Part shown: positions 52,309-61,278 of the stretch, piece after piece
How positions within the stretch are numbered: the first letter of the stretch is position 1
Layout: every line of letters starts with the position of its first letter
Source of the DNA: Aureobasidium sp. EXF-3400
Lineage: Eukaryota > Ascomycota > Dothideomycetes > Dothideales > Saccotheciaceae
Reading direction: 5' to 3'
Length of the DNA stretch: 64,000 nt
NCBI GenBank assembly: GCA_024195585.1
Contig: SWBL01000214.1
Location: 1-64,000, forward strand
Made by a program: the position numbers and the translations under genes
Notes under the pieces: generated by a model
The model's database searches: none
Told to the model about the DNA's origin: nothing
What the model saw: the letters and a program-made list of their open reading frames with translations, nothing else

Positions 52309-53850
52309 ATGACCGCAGACCAGAACACAAGCTCGAGGTTGAAGGACTCGCGTCTTTTCAGAGAACAAGCATACACCAATGGCGAATGGCATGAGGCTGC
52401 CTCGGGCGATCGCTTCGATGTGACCAATCCCGCGACAGGAGCTACGCTCGGAAGCTGCCCAGAGTGCGCAACGAACGACGTTATCGCAGCCATCGATGCC
52501 GCACATGCATCGCAAGCTTCGTTTCGAATGACGAATCCTACTCAGAGAGCTGCCCTATTGAGACGCTGGGCGCATGAGATGCGGGAGAACCGAGCTGATC
52601 TTGCCACGCTCATCACACTGGAAAACGGCAAGATATACAAGGAAGCGGTTGGAGAGGTTCTCTATGCTGCCAACTTTCTGGACTGGTTCGCCGAGGAAGC
52701 GGTACGCAATCAGGGCGACTTCATTCAGACCAGTGAAAGTTCACATCGTACCGTTACCATCAGAGAGCCAGTCGGAGTCTGTGGCCTCATCACGCCTTGG
52801 AACTTCCCAGCTGCCATGATCACTCGAAAAGTAGGTCCTGCTATAGCAGCGGGCTGTACCAGCGTGATCAAAGCTCCTGCAGAAACACCTTTCACAGCTC
52901 TTGCCCTGGCTGAGCTAGCAAACAGGGTCGGCGTACCTCGTGGCGTGATCAACGTCATCACGGCCAATGAGAACACAGCTGAGATTGGAAACATACTTAC
53001 AACACACAAAAACATCCGGAAGATTTCATTCACAGGCTCTACCCGAGTGGGAAAACTGTTGGCCGAGAAAGCATCTGCTACGCTGAAACGGCTTTCTCTG
53101 GAACTGGGCGGTCTCGCTCCGTTCATAGTATTCGATGACGCCAACGTTGAGGAAGCTGTGGAAGGCGCGGTCATCTCGAAATTTCGTGCGGCAGGGCAGA
53201 CGTGCGTGTGTGCCAACGCGTTCTTCGTGCATCAGTCGGTGTACGAGCAATTTGTGACTTTGTTTTCTGCAAAAGTAAGACAGTTGCAAATTGGCAACGG
53301 GTTCGATGAGAATGCCAATATTGGGCCTCTTATCCACGATCGAGCCGTGTCAAAAGTTCAAGCGCATGTGGCGGATGCCAAAAAGAAGGGAGGCCTGATC
53401 GTCGTTGGTGGCGAGTTGCAATCTGATATTGGACCGAGATTCTTCCAACCAACGGTCATCAAGTTTGCTAGCACAAACATGCTTTGCATGTCGGAGGAAA
53501 CATTTGGTCCCATTGCAGGTGTCATACCGTTCGAACTCGAAAGCGATGTCGTTAAGATGGCGAACAACTGCGAAGTTGGGCTCGCGGGATACTTCTATAG
53601 CAGAGACATAAATCGATGTTGGAGGGTCGCACAATCTTTGGAGGTTGGGATGGTAGGTATCAACACAGGTGAGTCATATTTTCTACGAGAACATATCGGG
53701 ATGAAGTACTAACAAGTCACAAAAGGTATCCTGAGCAATCCCGCATCTCCCTTTGGAGGTGTCAAGCATAGCGGGTATGGTCGTGAAGGTAGCTCCTATG
53801 GCATGGCGGAATACACCATTGTCAAGTCCATGACCTTTGGTGGAAACTAG
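52309..53850 (+). CDS. Succinate-semialdehyde-type aldehyde dehydrogenase
   Basis: Exons 52309-53668 and 53726-53850; 494 aa. NAD(P)-dependent oxidation of an aldehyde to an acid. Motifs are VGVCGLITPWNFPAAMITRK, SVIKAPAETPFTALALAEL (cofactor Lys), SFTGSTRVGK, SLELGGLAPFIVFDDANVE (catalytic Glu) and RAAGQTCVCANAFFVH (nucleophile Cys). The SSADH subgroup is indicated by the E-L-G-G-x-A-P-F-I-V-F-D-D and G-Q-T-C-V-C-A-N wording; the usual GabD motif has K-P-A-x-x-T-P where this has K-A-P-A-E-T-P. The 57-nt intron near the C-terminus joins GMVGINTG to ILSNPASPFGGVKHSGYGREG, normal for the fold. No mitochondrial presequence is visible. In the cluster it would be the final oxidation of a C3 or C4 semialdehyde, possibly the transaldolase product. 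Confidence 0.88.
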
Positions 53851-54035
53851 CTCCTAGAGAGCAAGTCTGAGTCTTAATTTGATATCACATCTTATTTCAC
53901 ATTTCTCATTAAAAGTAACCAGATTCACCGTGTTGCGGATCCTCTCCGCGCGTGCATGTAGCATAAAACGTTTGAAGAAGATAAACACTTACGTCTGCAC
54001 TTGTCATTTGAGGCTGAGAAAAAACATCGATATCC

Positions 54036-54515
54036 TTGTCATACCCAAAGTGTGTTTCCCATGTTGATATGCACTGCTTTGATCTGCAACTATGCCTCGA
54101 GACCCGCCTCTCCGAGCTCACGCCTGATGCCGCTTTGCTTAACTTCATCAAATGGCACTTGTGGGTCGCATTCTTGACTGCTATTGACCCAGACTTTGCC
54201 TGCTTCGATCTCTGCGATGGGCACGCTAAATATCCTTGGTGAAGATAGCGGCCCCAAGTCCGTATGTAGTGTTATTTGCCCGGGTCACTGCTTCGTCCTC
54301 TGTGTCAAAACACGACATGACAACCACTGGACCGAAGACTATATTTTGGTAGATCGTCACATCGTTGGTGACGTCGGCAGATACAGTGGGGGTAACCTGA
54401 TAGCCCTTGGTCTCTTGCACAGGACCTTCGCCGCAGACTGGAGTCGCATCTTCGGACTTTCCGCGTGCTATATAGAAGGGTATGCAGGGATGAGGGATCC
54501 ACATCAATACACAAA
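54036..54515 (-). pseudogene. C-terminal relic of a second aldehyde dehydrogenase
   Basis: The minus strand encodes recognisable ALDH pieces: ETKGYQVTPTVSADVTNDV, IVFGPVVVMSCFDTEDEA, NNTTYGLGAAIFTKDI, then a stop and a frame change. VNSSQECDPQVPFDEVKQSG and IRRELGEAGLEA follow, with another stop before LQIKAVHINMG. The N-terminal three quarters, including the catalytic Cys, are absent. The GLGAAIFTKDI and NS-S wording fits the general ALDH1/betaine group, not the intact SSADH-like gene next door, so it is not a simple duplicate. Two stops and a shift make it non-functional. Confidence 0.8.
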
Positions 54516-54539
54516 GGCACTAGTCGTCTGTCAATCAAT

Positions 54540-55175
54540 GGACACAGTCATCCATACTGTGATTGGTAACATTGGGTATTACTTTTGCGGATCATACGTC
54601 GCCTTACCTGCGCTTGGTTCCACCGGTATGACTATGTATAAGGTCTGCTATGGCCTTGCTCTACCTGGTTTGTGTATTGGGGCAGTCTTACTATGCCACG
54701 TACGTACATCTTCCGCAGACATGACTAATATAGAGCCGCGAATGCTGATATCCCTTTCAGTTTCCAGTAAAAATATGTTTTTGTTCGGATTCTCTGTGGT
54801 TCGAAAAATCTAGCCTATAGCATGAGAATACACCGAATGATTTGGCTCAGCTGTATATCCGGAATCACTCTGATCCCCTACGTCATTGTCAGCGCGATCC
54901 CTGTTGTTGAGTGGTCTCGTTCCACTTGTCGGGACTTTGTTTGCCACTATTTTATCGTTCCATCCATATGCTTGCATATGGCTACACGATGGTTGGCATA
55001 CAGGAAAGAGCAAGCCTACCAAGATTTGACTCTTGATCGTTTTTTCGTCGTGGTATCACGAACACTGTCGGTCGTCGCTGGAACACACGGCTCCGTCGTC
55101 AGTATTGCAGACAGTTATCAGGAATCGGTAGGCTCAGTTGCTTGGACATGCAAGGACAACTCTAGTTCAGTGTTG
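54540..55175 (+). pseudogene. Relic of an amino-acid permease (AA_trans type)
   Basis: Plus-strand pieces in changing frames fit the second half of a fungal neutral amino-acid transporter: GNIGYYFCGSYVALPALGS, KVCYGLALPGLCIGAVLLC (a membrane helix), a frame change, MRIHRMIWLSCISGITLIP, YVIVSAIPVV, and the typical C-terminal SVVAGTHGSVVSIADSYQES with WTCKDNSSSV. The N-terminal helices are missing and at least one shift breaks the frame (between about 54710 and 54820). It adjoins the aldehyde dehydrogenase relic, so this interval looks like a graveyard at the right edge of the catabolic cluster. Confidence 0.65.
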
Positions 55176-55439
55176 TTTGAGACTCTCTTAGTCTACTACA
55201 TATCAATGCCCTCTCACTCATGCCTGTTCTTCGCTTGGCCTCTATACTGATTGATCACAATTCGCGGCTGATAGAGTCGCACATAATGACGTAGTTACGC
55301 AGCTCGCTCTACAAACTTGAAGATCAGGCACTGTCGCCTCAAATGTATTGAATCTCCTCCCCTGGCAACTCTTCATGAAACAAGAACGTGTATGAGCGAG
55401 AAAAGTTTTCAGAAGAAAACTTCAACTCATATTCCGTGA

Positions 55440-56174
55440 TTAAGAACCAAGGATGGCAACGACCACAGAACCCAGAAGCAATGCCAGCGAGATGTCTCTG
55501 TGCACATTTGGAGCTCTCGACTCAGGCACCGAGTTCGTAGGTTGCGAGCTTGTAGGTGCCGAGCCCGTAGGCTTCGGATCTGTGGAGGAACAGGAGTTCG
55601 AGCTGTTCCCGTTTTGCGCGGCTGTAGTGTTGGCAGGATTGCATGTCAGGGTTTCCACCACACTTCGATCCGCTACAATTGCGGCAATGGTTCCAGAGAG
55701 CTGGGAGTCGGCTATCGAATAAGGTGTACAGGCTTCCACATAGCTGCCCTCGAGTGTGCTTGAGTCGCACCCAGAGAGTCGACCCGAGGTGCAGCGATGG
55801 TTTGGCGTGAAACCTATATATCCCGAGGTTCCGCTCTTGATTGGCCAAGTCTGCTCTGAAGTGTTTGTGGAAGCACCGACCCATGTTGTGACGGTCCCGT
55901 TGAACGGAAACTCGACAGCAGCAGCAATGCTTTCGAATGTGGGACCTGCTGAGTCGACCGTGATGTTCAATGTGCGTTGGTCGGTCACATATCCGCCGAT
56001 GGGCCCACGTCAATCGCTGGTGGTTGAATTACAGATCACGCCCTTGCTGATAATGGATGTTCGTAAAGCAGGTTGGGTATATGCGTCTTGTGAAGCTGTG
56101 AAGGATGAACAAGATGCTGCAAGGGCTGAAGCAGCACAGGAGAGGAACACGACGGCGGTTGTACAGTAAGGCAT
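55440..56174 (-). pseudogene. Secreted Ser/Thr-rich GPI-type protein with an in-frame stop
   Basis: A continuous frame of 245 codons is interrupted by one TGA at 56010-56012. Before it are 54 codons with a clear signal peptide (MPYCTTAVVFLSCAASALAA) and a Cys-containing start (SCSSFTASQDAYT). After it come GGYVTDQRTLNITVDSAG, GTSGYIGFTPNHRCTSGRLS, several N-glycosylation sites, a Ser/Thr/Pro linker (SAPTSSQPTNSVPES) and a C-terminal hydrophobic tail (DISLALLLGSVVVAILGS) as in GPI signals. An intron removing the stop is possible: GT at about 56028 to AG at about 55945, phase 1. It would also remove the TDQRTLNITV segment, which looks coding. So it is either a recently broken gene or one with an unusual intron. 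Function unknown; cell-wall surface protein. Confidence 0.55.
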
Positions 56175-56455
56175 GATAGTTCTGCTGTCATAAACAAAAT
56201 GCATTTGCAAAGGGCGCGAGGGACTCATGGATTGATATGGCATCTCTGTGGACATGACGCAGTGCCAAGAAGATTGTTGTCGATGTGGATAAAAGGATCA
56301 TCTGAGTAGGATTCGGTTGCTCGGCGGGTCTCCTGTGTAGCGCTGCTCGGCAATGATCCGGCCTCGACACCAAGGATTCAATCTCCAACAACGGTGTGGA
56401 TATATGAAACCTGACGCCAACATATGCAAGCTATTCTACTCGAGTTCGGAGGGCA

Positions 56456-56538
56456 ATGGAAGCCGACATTGACACGAACGGGCTCAATGTGAGTGTCCAT
56501 GAAGATGGCCTTGCGCCCGTAGCTATCTTACACGGTTG
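56456..56538 (+). pseudogene. First-exon-like fragment of an alpha/beta hydrolase
   Basis: ATG followed by 27 codons ending GLAPVAILHGW and then GTAAGT. L-H-G-W is the oxyanion-hole strand that opens many alpha/beta hydrolases, and it is usually followed by P-G/S. No continuation with a nucleophile elbow is found in the next kilobase. Either a relic or chance. Confidence 0.25.
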
Positions 56539-57239
56539 GTAAGTTGTACTGAATCAAGTAGAGTGATGGTGTATGTGTAGACTGGCCTTAGTCTCAACAT
56601 GAGTTGCAAACCCATGACGGAATCCGACTACAGGCGTTTGCCAATGCGCATGGTCAAGTTTTGCCTATATAACAATATAAGACCCGCATTCAGTCGCAAG
56701 TTCTGCCAAGCTCCAAGCGACTAGTCTGTAAGCCATGCGATGTTGGACGGGTGCGGAACTACCCGTACTATCATCGGCTATATCTACCCAAAACAGACAG
56801 TCTCCTTCACAGTACTTTTTGATACCCTCACGAAACGAGTATGGCCGTTTATACGGCTTGTGAGCACAGCCGTTGGTAATTGCGCAAACCTATGCAACTG
56901 CAGATCAACAATTCGCAGCGACCCGCAAGTGTACTTATCTCCGAACAAGCACTTTGCAAGATGACCCTGTGACAGGGATCAACTCTAAGGAGAAGATGTG
57001 TAGGATTCACCTAAAGTGACTGCGGTTAAACGTGTAGTGCTTTGTATAAACAGAAACGAAATGACTCGCACGAAATAGGAAGACTTTCCACCCCTCTCCG
57101 ATCATACACCAATTACCCCACGACCCCGCAATCATGTTTGATGACCGTTAAGCGTTGGGTAATTACAGAAGCTCTGACATGGTACATACGAAAGACAGCT
57201 TCATCACCTTCAAAGCGTGCAGCCTTGCACTGTACCAGG
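56539..57239. other. Intergenic, no gene seen
   Basis: 700 bases with no recognised coding feature besides the open 5' extension of the next frame (from 57042). Confidence 0.4.
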
Positions 57240-57797
57240 ATGTCGCATCCAACCATGAGCGTTACTATCACAATCACGCCTAGCTCTGTTACGCTTGGCA
57301 GGCCTTGCTTGCTCACGCTATCTGCTACACTTTCCTACTCCTCTCCAATCACAATCTATACATGGCCATCAGTATTCAACCTCAGCCTTGCTCAGAGACG
57401 CAAGAACTTCTTCTGCATCGATCTCTCCAATGATAACGTCCCCGTGAAGCTAGAGACAACAGAGGGTGGCAAGAGATCGGGCTACATCAGTCTTGAGCTC
57501 GGTGGCATAGACGACGAATACTTTGGAACTCTGATACCTGGAAAGCCGATGGACTTTACTGCTCCTTTAATTGTAGCAACTCGTCCGAATAAGCCTCTGG
57601 TGGCAGGACATCGCTATCGCTTGGGAATAAACGAAGGAGAGTCGATATTGTATTGGTACGAGGGTACTCGCGAACAAATCATGTCACCGCCAGGACAGGA
57701 CGCACCGGCCGCCAAAGACATGCGGGCAATTCTGCTCGACGTGGGACCACCAGTCGAATTCGAAGTCCTTGAAACTCAGCACTCTGAACATGAATAA
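57240..57797 (+). CDS. Small conserved fungal protein, unknown function
   Basis: Single exon; 185 aa from the Met at 57240 (the frame is open to 57042, where another Met gives 251 aa, but that extension is of poor quality). All-beta appearance: SVTITITPSSVTLGRPCLLT, ATLSYSSPITIYTWPSVFN, NFFCIDLSNDNVPVKLE, KPLVAGHRYRLGINEGES. It has no signal peptide or membrane helix. Its layout recalls short single-domain proteins seen scattered in filamentous fungi; I do not recognise a named domain. The G-H-R-Y-R-L-G element and a conserved Trp (LYWYEGT) look structured. It is isolated between gene-poor stretches. Confidence 0.55.
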   Translation: MSHPTMSVTITITPSSVTLGRPCLLTLSATLSYSSPITIYTWPSVFNLSLAQRRKNFFCIDLSNDNVPVKLETTEGGKRSGYISLELGGIDDEYFGTLIPGKPMDFTAPLIVATRPNKPLVAGHRYRLGINEGESILYWYEGTREQIMSPPGQDAPAAKDMRAILLDVGPPVEFEVLETQHSEHE

Positions 57798-59023
57798 AGG
57801 GAAGGATGCTATGCGTCGCTGCTGACAAGTCGATTCCATCAGCCGTGGCCCTGACGAATGTGCCATAGACAGGAGCCCCAAGATCGTTCTTGATGTCGGA
57901 CTGCCGATTGGATATAGAGTCTTAGGATCTCACAACTCTGGAAACGTGTGTGTGGAACAACGACATGCGTCGGTTGGAGTGGATAGATGTTGTCAATTCC
58001 TAACTGTGGTCAAGCATGAGGGAACGCAAAGCGGTGACAAAAATCAAGGTTAGCAATGGGGGCGGCTTCTTCATTTCATGAAGATGCAGATGAGGTTTGT
58101 CAAGCTGTTAAGCGAACAGTGGCTCACAGGGCCGATGTAGGAATGCGTCTCGAACTCATGGTAGTCATGCTTCAACTCGTCGAGGAGGTGCTTTACGACG
58201 TCAGGGTCACCACTAAAACGGCGAGGACTTGGCCTTCGGCGTGCTGTTCATGAAGCTGTGCTGACACTGCCGAGCACTGTTGCAAGCGGTCACGAGGAGT
58301 TGCACGCTTGTTGCGTACTATCCTCTTCCAACTTGTTTATTATAATCAGAAAGTCCTTTGTCCGTGGGTGACGGTGGCTGAGCATAATCAGGAAACGCAC
58401 AAGGGCTTATCTGATCGTACGACTCGTGCCTTTGTCAGAGCGTCAATGCTTCATGTTCGCCGATCTCGGCGTTGTCCGATCATGTCCACTATCTGTTATC
58501 AATCGCTCAATCTGCCCGCCTAATCAAACTCTATTTGGAAAATTTTCATCTGATTAGATTTCAGTCGTTTATGGTCTGCTAGCCTAGCCAAGTGGACACA
58601 AGCATACTCAAGAGACACCCAAGACTTCGTTGTGTGACAACTCCTCTCCAAGCACACATTCCTTGTGCCGACCTTTGAAAACTGCGCCACGCTAATATCA
58701 AACCTTCTGACCCCTGCGACTAGGATTCGTCTTGAGCCATCAGAAGCAGAGCTTGTTGGTCTGGTTGGTGGCGCTCTGGCTGCGAACTAGCTCTGGCCCG
58801 TGTCCATAACAGCGTTGTGCCCTCGATGCAGCACTCCGGTTCTAGTCCGTGTCGAACGCCATAACACGGCGAGATGTGTCTGATACCCACTGTCAACCAG
58901 CGGATTGGTTGGAAGTGAGCGCTGACTCTACGAGCCTCTTCGCCTATATATTCAGCATGTTCCGCTTGTCTTATCTGATCTTTCAATCTCCACATCTGCC
59001 TCCTAGCCATCATTCCATTGATC
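57798..59023. other. Intergenic, promoter of the GMC oxidoreductase
   Basis: About 1.2 kb. Shortly before the GMC start there is a TATATATTC element (58945-58953), a plausible TATA box. An antisense frame at 58720-59043 is not supported by any family feature. No other gene is seen. Confidence 0.45.
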
Positions 59024-61144
59024 ATGTCTCGTTTCTTGTCCATCTTGCTTTTGCCTGCGCTAGGCGCTCTGGCTCAAAGCGCAAGCCCTTCCTTTGATTA
59101 CATCGTTGCAGGAGCAGGCCCAGCTGGCATCATCGTAGCCGAGAGACTCGCCGAGAGTGGTGCCAGCGTCATCCTGCTCGAACGTGGCAACGCATCAACA
59201 TACAGTTCGGGCGGCCGGGATATCCTACCATGGAACAACACTCTCACGCAGTACGATGTCCCTGGCGTTCGGCACTACATCAAGACGAGCTTCAGTGATG
59301 TTAGCGAATATTGCACAGACACTGCTGGCAATGCAGGATGTATTTTGGGTGGTGGTACCATGGTCAATCAACTCGCCTTCATACCACCTCAACCTCGGGA
59401 CTTTGACGACAAATGGCCTGTCGGCTGGAAGTGGAATGATGTTGCTGGTGCAGCGGGGAGAACTTACTCACGCAATCCTGGTACCACAAACCCTTCTGCA
59501 GATGGTATTCACTACGATCAGACATCATATAATGTGTTCGCCGACTTCTTCAAGACGCAAGGGTACACTCCTGCTGATGCCATTGCCGAGCCCAACCTCA
59601 AGCACGATGTCTACAGCCATGCGCCCTACAATGTCAAGGAAGGACTTGTTGCTGGACCTGTATTGACTTACCTTCCGCTGGCACAAGCACTGCCCAACTT
59701 CAAGCTCCAACTCCATACCAAGGTCATCCGCGCTATCAGGAATGGTTCTACCGTTTCTGGTGTCGAGGTCGAAGTTGATGGTCAACGCCAAATCATCAAT
59801 GTCAATGCTGGCGGAAGGGTCATCCTGGCATCCGGTGTGTTCTCCACACCTCGCATCCTGTACAACAGCGGTATTGGACCCAAAGACCAACTCCAAATTG
59901 TCGCTGATAGTACCACTACAAACGTCACTCTCCCCCCAAGCTCAGACTGGATCAATCTACCCGTCGGTCAAGGTATCAAAGATCACCTTATTGTGACTCT
60001 CAACTTCAATACCACTGAGCCTGTAGACTTCCTCGATACACCTTACTTTATCAACCCTGCAGCAAACATCACGGATATGTACAACCATGGCAACGGTGTA
60101 CTCACTCAGGGCTACCAGCGTTTCACGTTCTGGACCTCCAACACCACATCTGATGGTAGCACTCGTTTCTTCCAAGGCACATGTTACGCAAGCGGCCAGA
60201 ACGTCGTGTCCGTGAAGCTCTATCTCACCCATGGTATCACCTCGAGCGGAGCTATCGGTATCACTGCCGCTGGAAACACTGTCTATACTGTCAAGCCGTA
60301 CCAAACAACTGCTGAAGACAAGTATGCTATTGCTTCATTCATCGATAACCTGCTTGTGCAGACACGTAAGCCAGACTCTGTTCTGATCTACGCTGGCGCC
60401 TCGACCGACACTGGTGCCTCTCTGTCTAAGGTCTACACAGGTGGTAGTCATTGGGTATCTACTGCCAAGATGGGTACCGATGATGGTCGCGTCAACAATG
60501 GTACATCAGTCGTTGATCTTGATACCAAGGTCTACGGTACTGACAACCTCTTTGTTGTCGACGCTTCAATGCATCCCGACCTTCCCACTGGCAATTTACA
60601 GGCTGCCGTACAGATCGTCGCTGAAGCAGCAGCTGCAAGAATTCTCGCTCTACCCGAGAAGATCTCTTCTAGCTCTCAGTCCACCAGCTTGACTTCTTCG
60701 AGCTCCGGAAAGGCGTCCTCTGTCGACACTACCTCGAGCACATATATTCAGTCGTCTTCTTCCGTTGCGACCACACTTGCCACTTCCATCCACGTCTCAT
60801 CGACCTCCGTCATCACGTCAACATCTTCCTCGAGTTCCTCTAGCACGCCCAACCCCACAAACCCAACCTGCCCACTCTCCAATAGCGCAACCTTTACCGC
60901 TAAGAGCGGCGCTGTTTTCCTGATCGAGTGCTATCTGGATCGTGCCGGTCATGATATGGCATCTGTCGATGTGCCTACCAATCGCATTGCAGACTGCATC
61001 AACAAGTGCGATGCTCTGCCTGGATGTGTCGACATCTCCATGTCTGGCACCGCTTGTTATATGAAGAGCGTTGTTGGTGAGAGGATTGTGCAAAGCAAGT
61101 ACATCAGAGGCGCCCGTCTTATCTCAAAGGCTCCTTCGGCATAG
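59024..61144 (+). CDS. Secreted GMC oxidoreductase (CDH flavin-domain type) with C-terminal apple-like domain
   Basis: Single exon, 706 aa. Signal peptide MSRFLSILLLPALGALAQS. Residues about 25-550 are a GMC flavoenzyme: FDYIVAGAGPAGIIVAERLA (FAD-binding), AGCILGGGTMVNQLAFIPP, GRVILASGVFSTPRILYNSG (GMC signature 2), GGSHWVSTAKMG, and MHPDLPTGNLQAAVQIVAE with the C-terminal catalytic His. The wording is closest to the dehydrogenase half of cellobiose dehydrogenase (CAZy AA3), but the N-terminal cytochrome domain is absent. A Ser/Thr linker of about 80 residues follows, then a Cys-rich module (CPLSNSATFTAK, FLIECYLDRAGHDM, IADCINKCDALPGCVDISMS, ACYMKS) resembling PAN/apple or related carbohydrate- or protein-binding domains. 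Likely extracellular oxidation of a carbohydrate or alcohol with targeting to a polymer or surface. Confidence 0.85.
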   Translation: MSRFLSILLLPALGALAQSASPSFDYIVAGAGPAGIIVAERLAESGASVILLERGNASTYSSGGRDILPWNNTLTQYDVPGVRHYIKTSFSDVSEYCTDTAGNAGCILGGGTMVNQLAFIPPQPRDFDDKWPVGWKWNDVAGAAGRTYSRNPGTTNPSADGIHYDQTSYNVFADFFKTQGYTPADAIAEPNLKHDVYSHAPYNVKEGLVAGPVLTYLPLAQALPNFKLQLHTKVIRAIRNGSTVSGVEVEVDGQRQIINVNAGGRVILASGVFSTPRILYNSGIGPKDQLQIVADSTTTNVTLPPSSDWINLPVGQGIKDHLIVTLNFNTTEPVDFLDTPYFINPAANITDMYNHGNGVLTQGYQRFTFWTSNTTSDGSTRFFQGTCYASGQNVVSVKLYLTHGITSSGAIGITAAGNTVYTVKPYQTTAEDKYAIASFIDNLLVQTRKPDSVLIYAGASTDTGASLSKVYTGGSHWVSTAKMGTDDGRVNNGTSVVDLDTKVYGTDNLFVVDASMHPDLPTGNLQAAVQIVAEAAAARILALPEKISSSSQSTSLTSSSSGKASSVDTTSSTYIQSSSSVATTLATSIHVSSTSVITSTSSSSSSSTPNPTNPTCPLSNSATFTAKSGAVFLIECYLDRAGHDMASVDVPTNRIADCINKCDALPGCVDISMSGTACYMKSVVGERIVQSKYIRGARLISKAPSA

Positions 61145-61278
61145 ATGTGTTTCGATAGAATATGATGATCTCTGCAACGGGAAGAAGCGCTGGTAGTGTT
61201 ACAATACGATGATATGATCTCACACAAATTCAAAGACTTAGTTCCCTGGATTGCGCCATGACTCCCATGTGCCTTGGA

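Noticed and set aside
58720..59043. 107-codon minus-strand open frame
   Set aside because: It covers the promoter and signal-peptide start of the GMC gene and shows no protein-like conservation.
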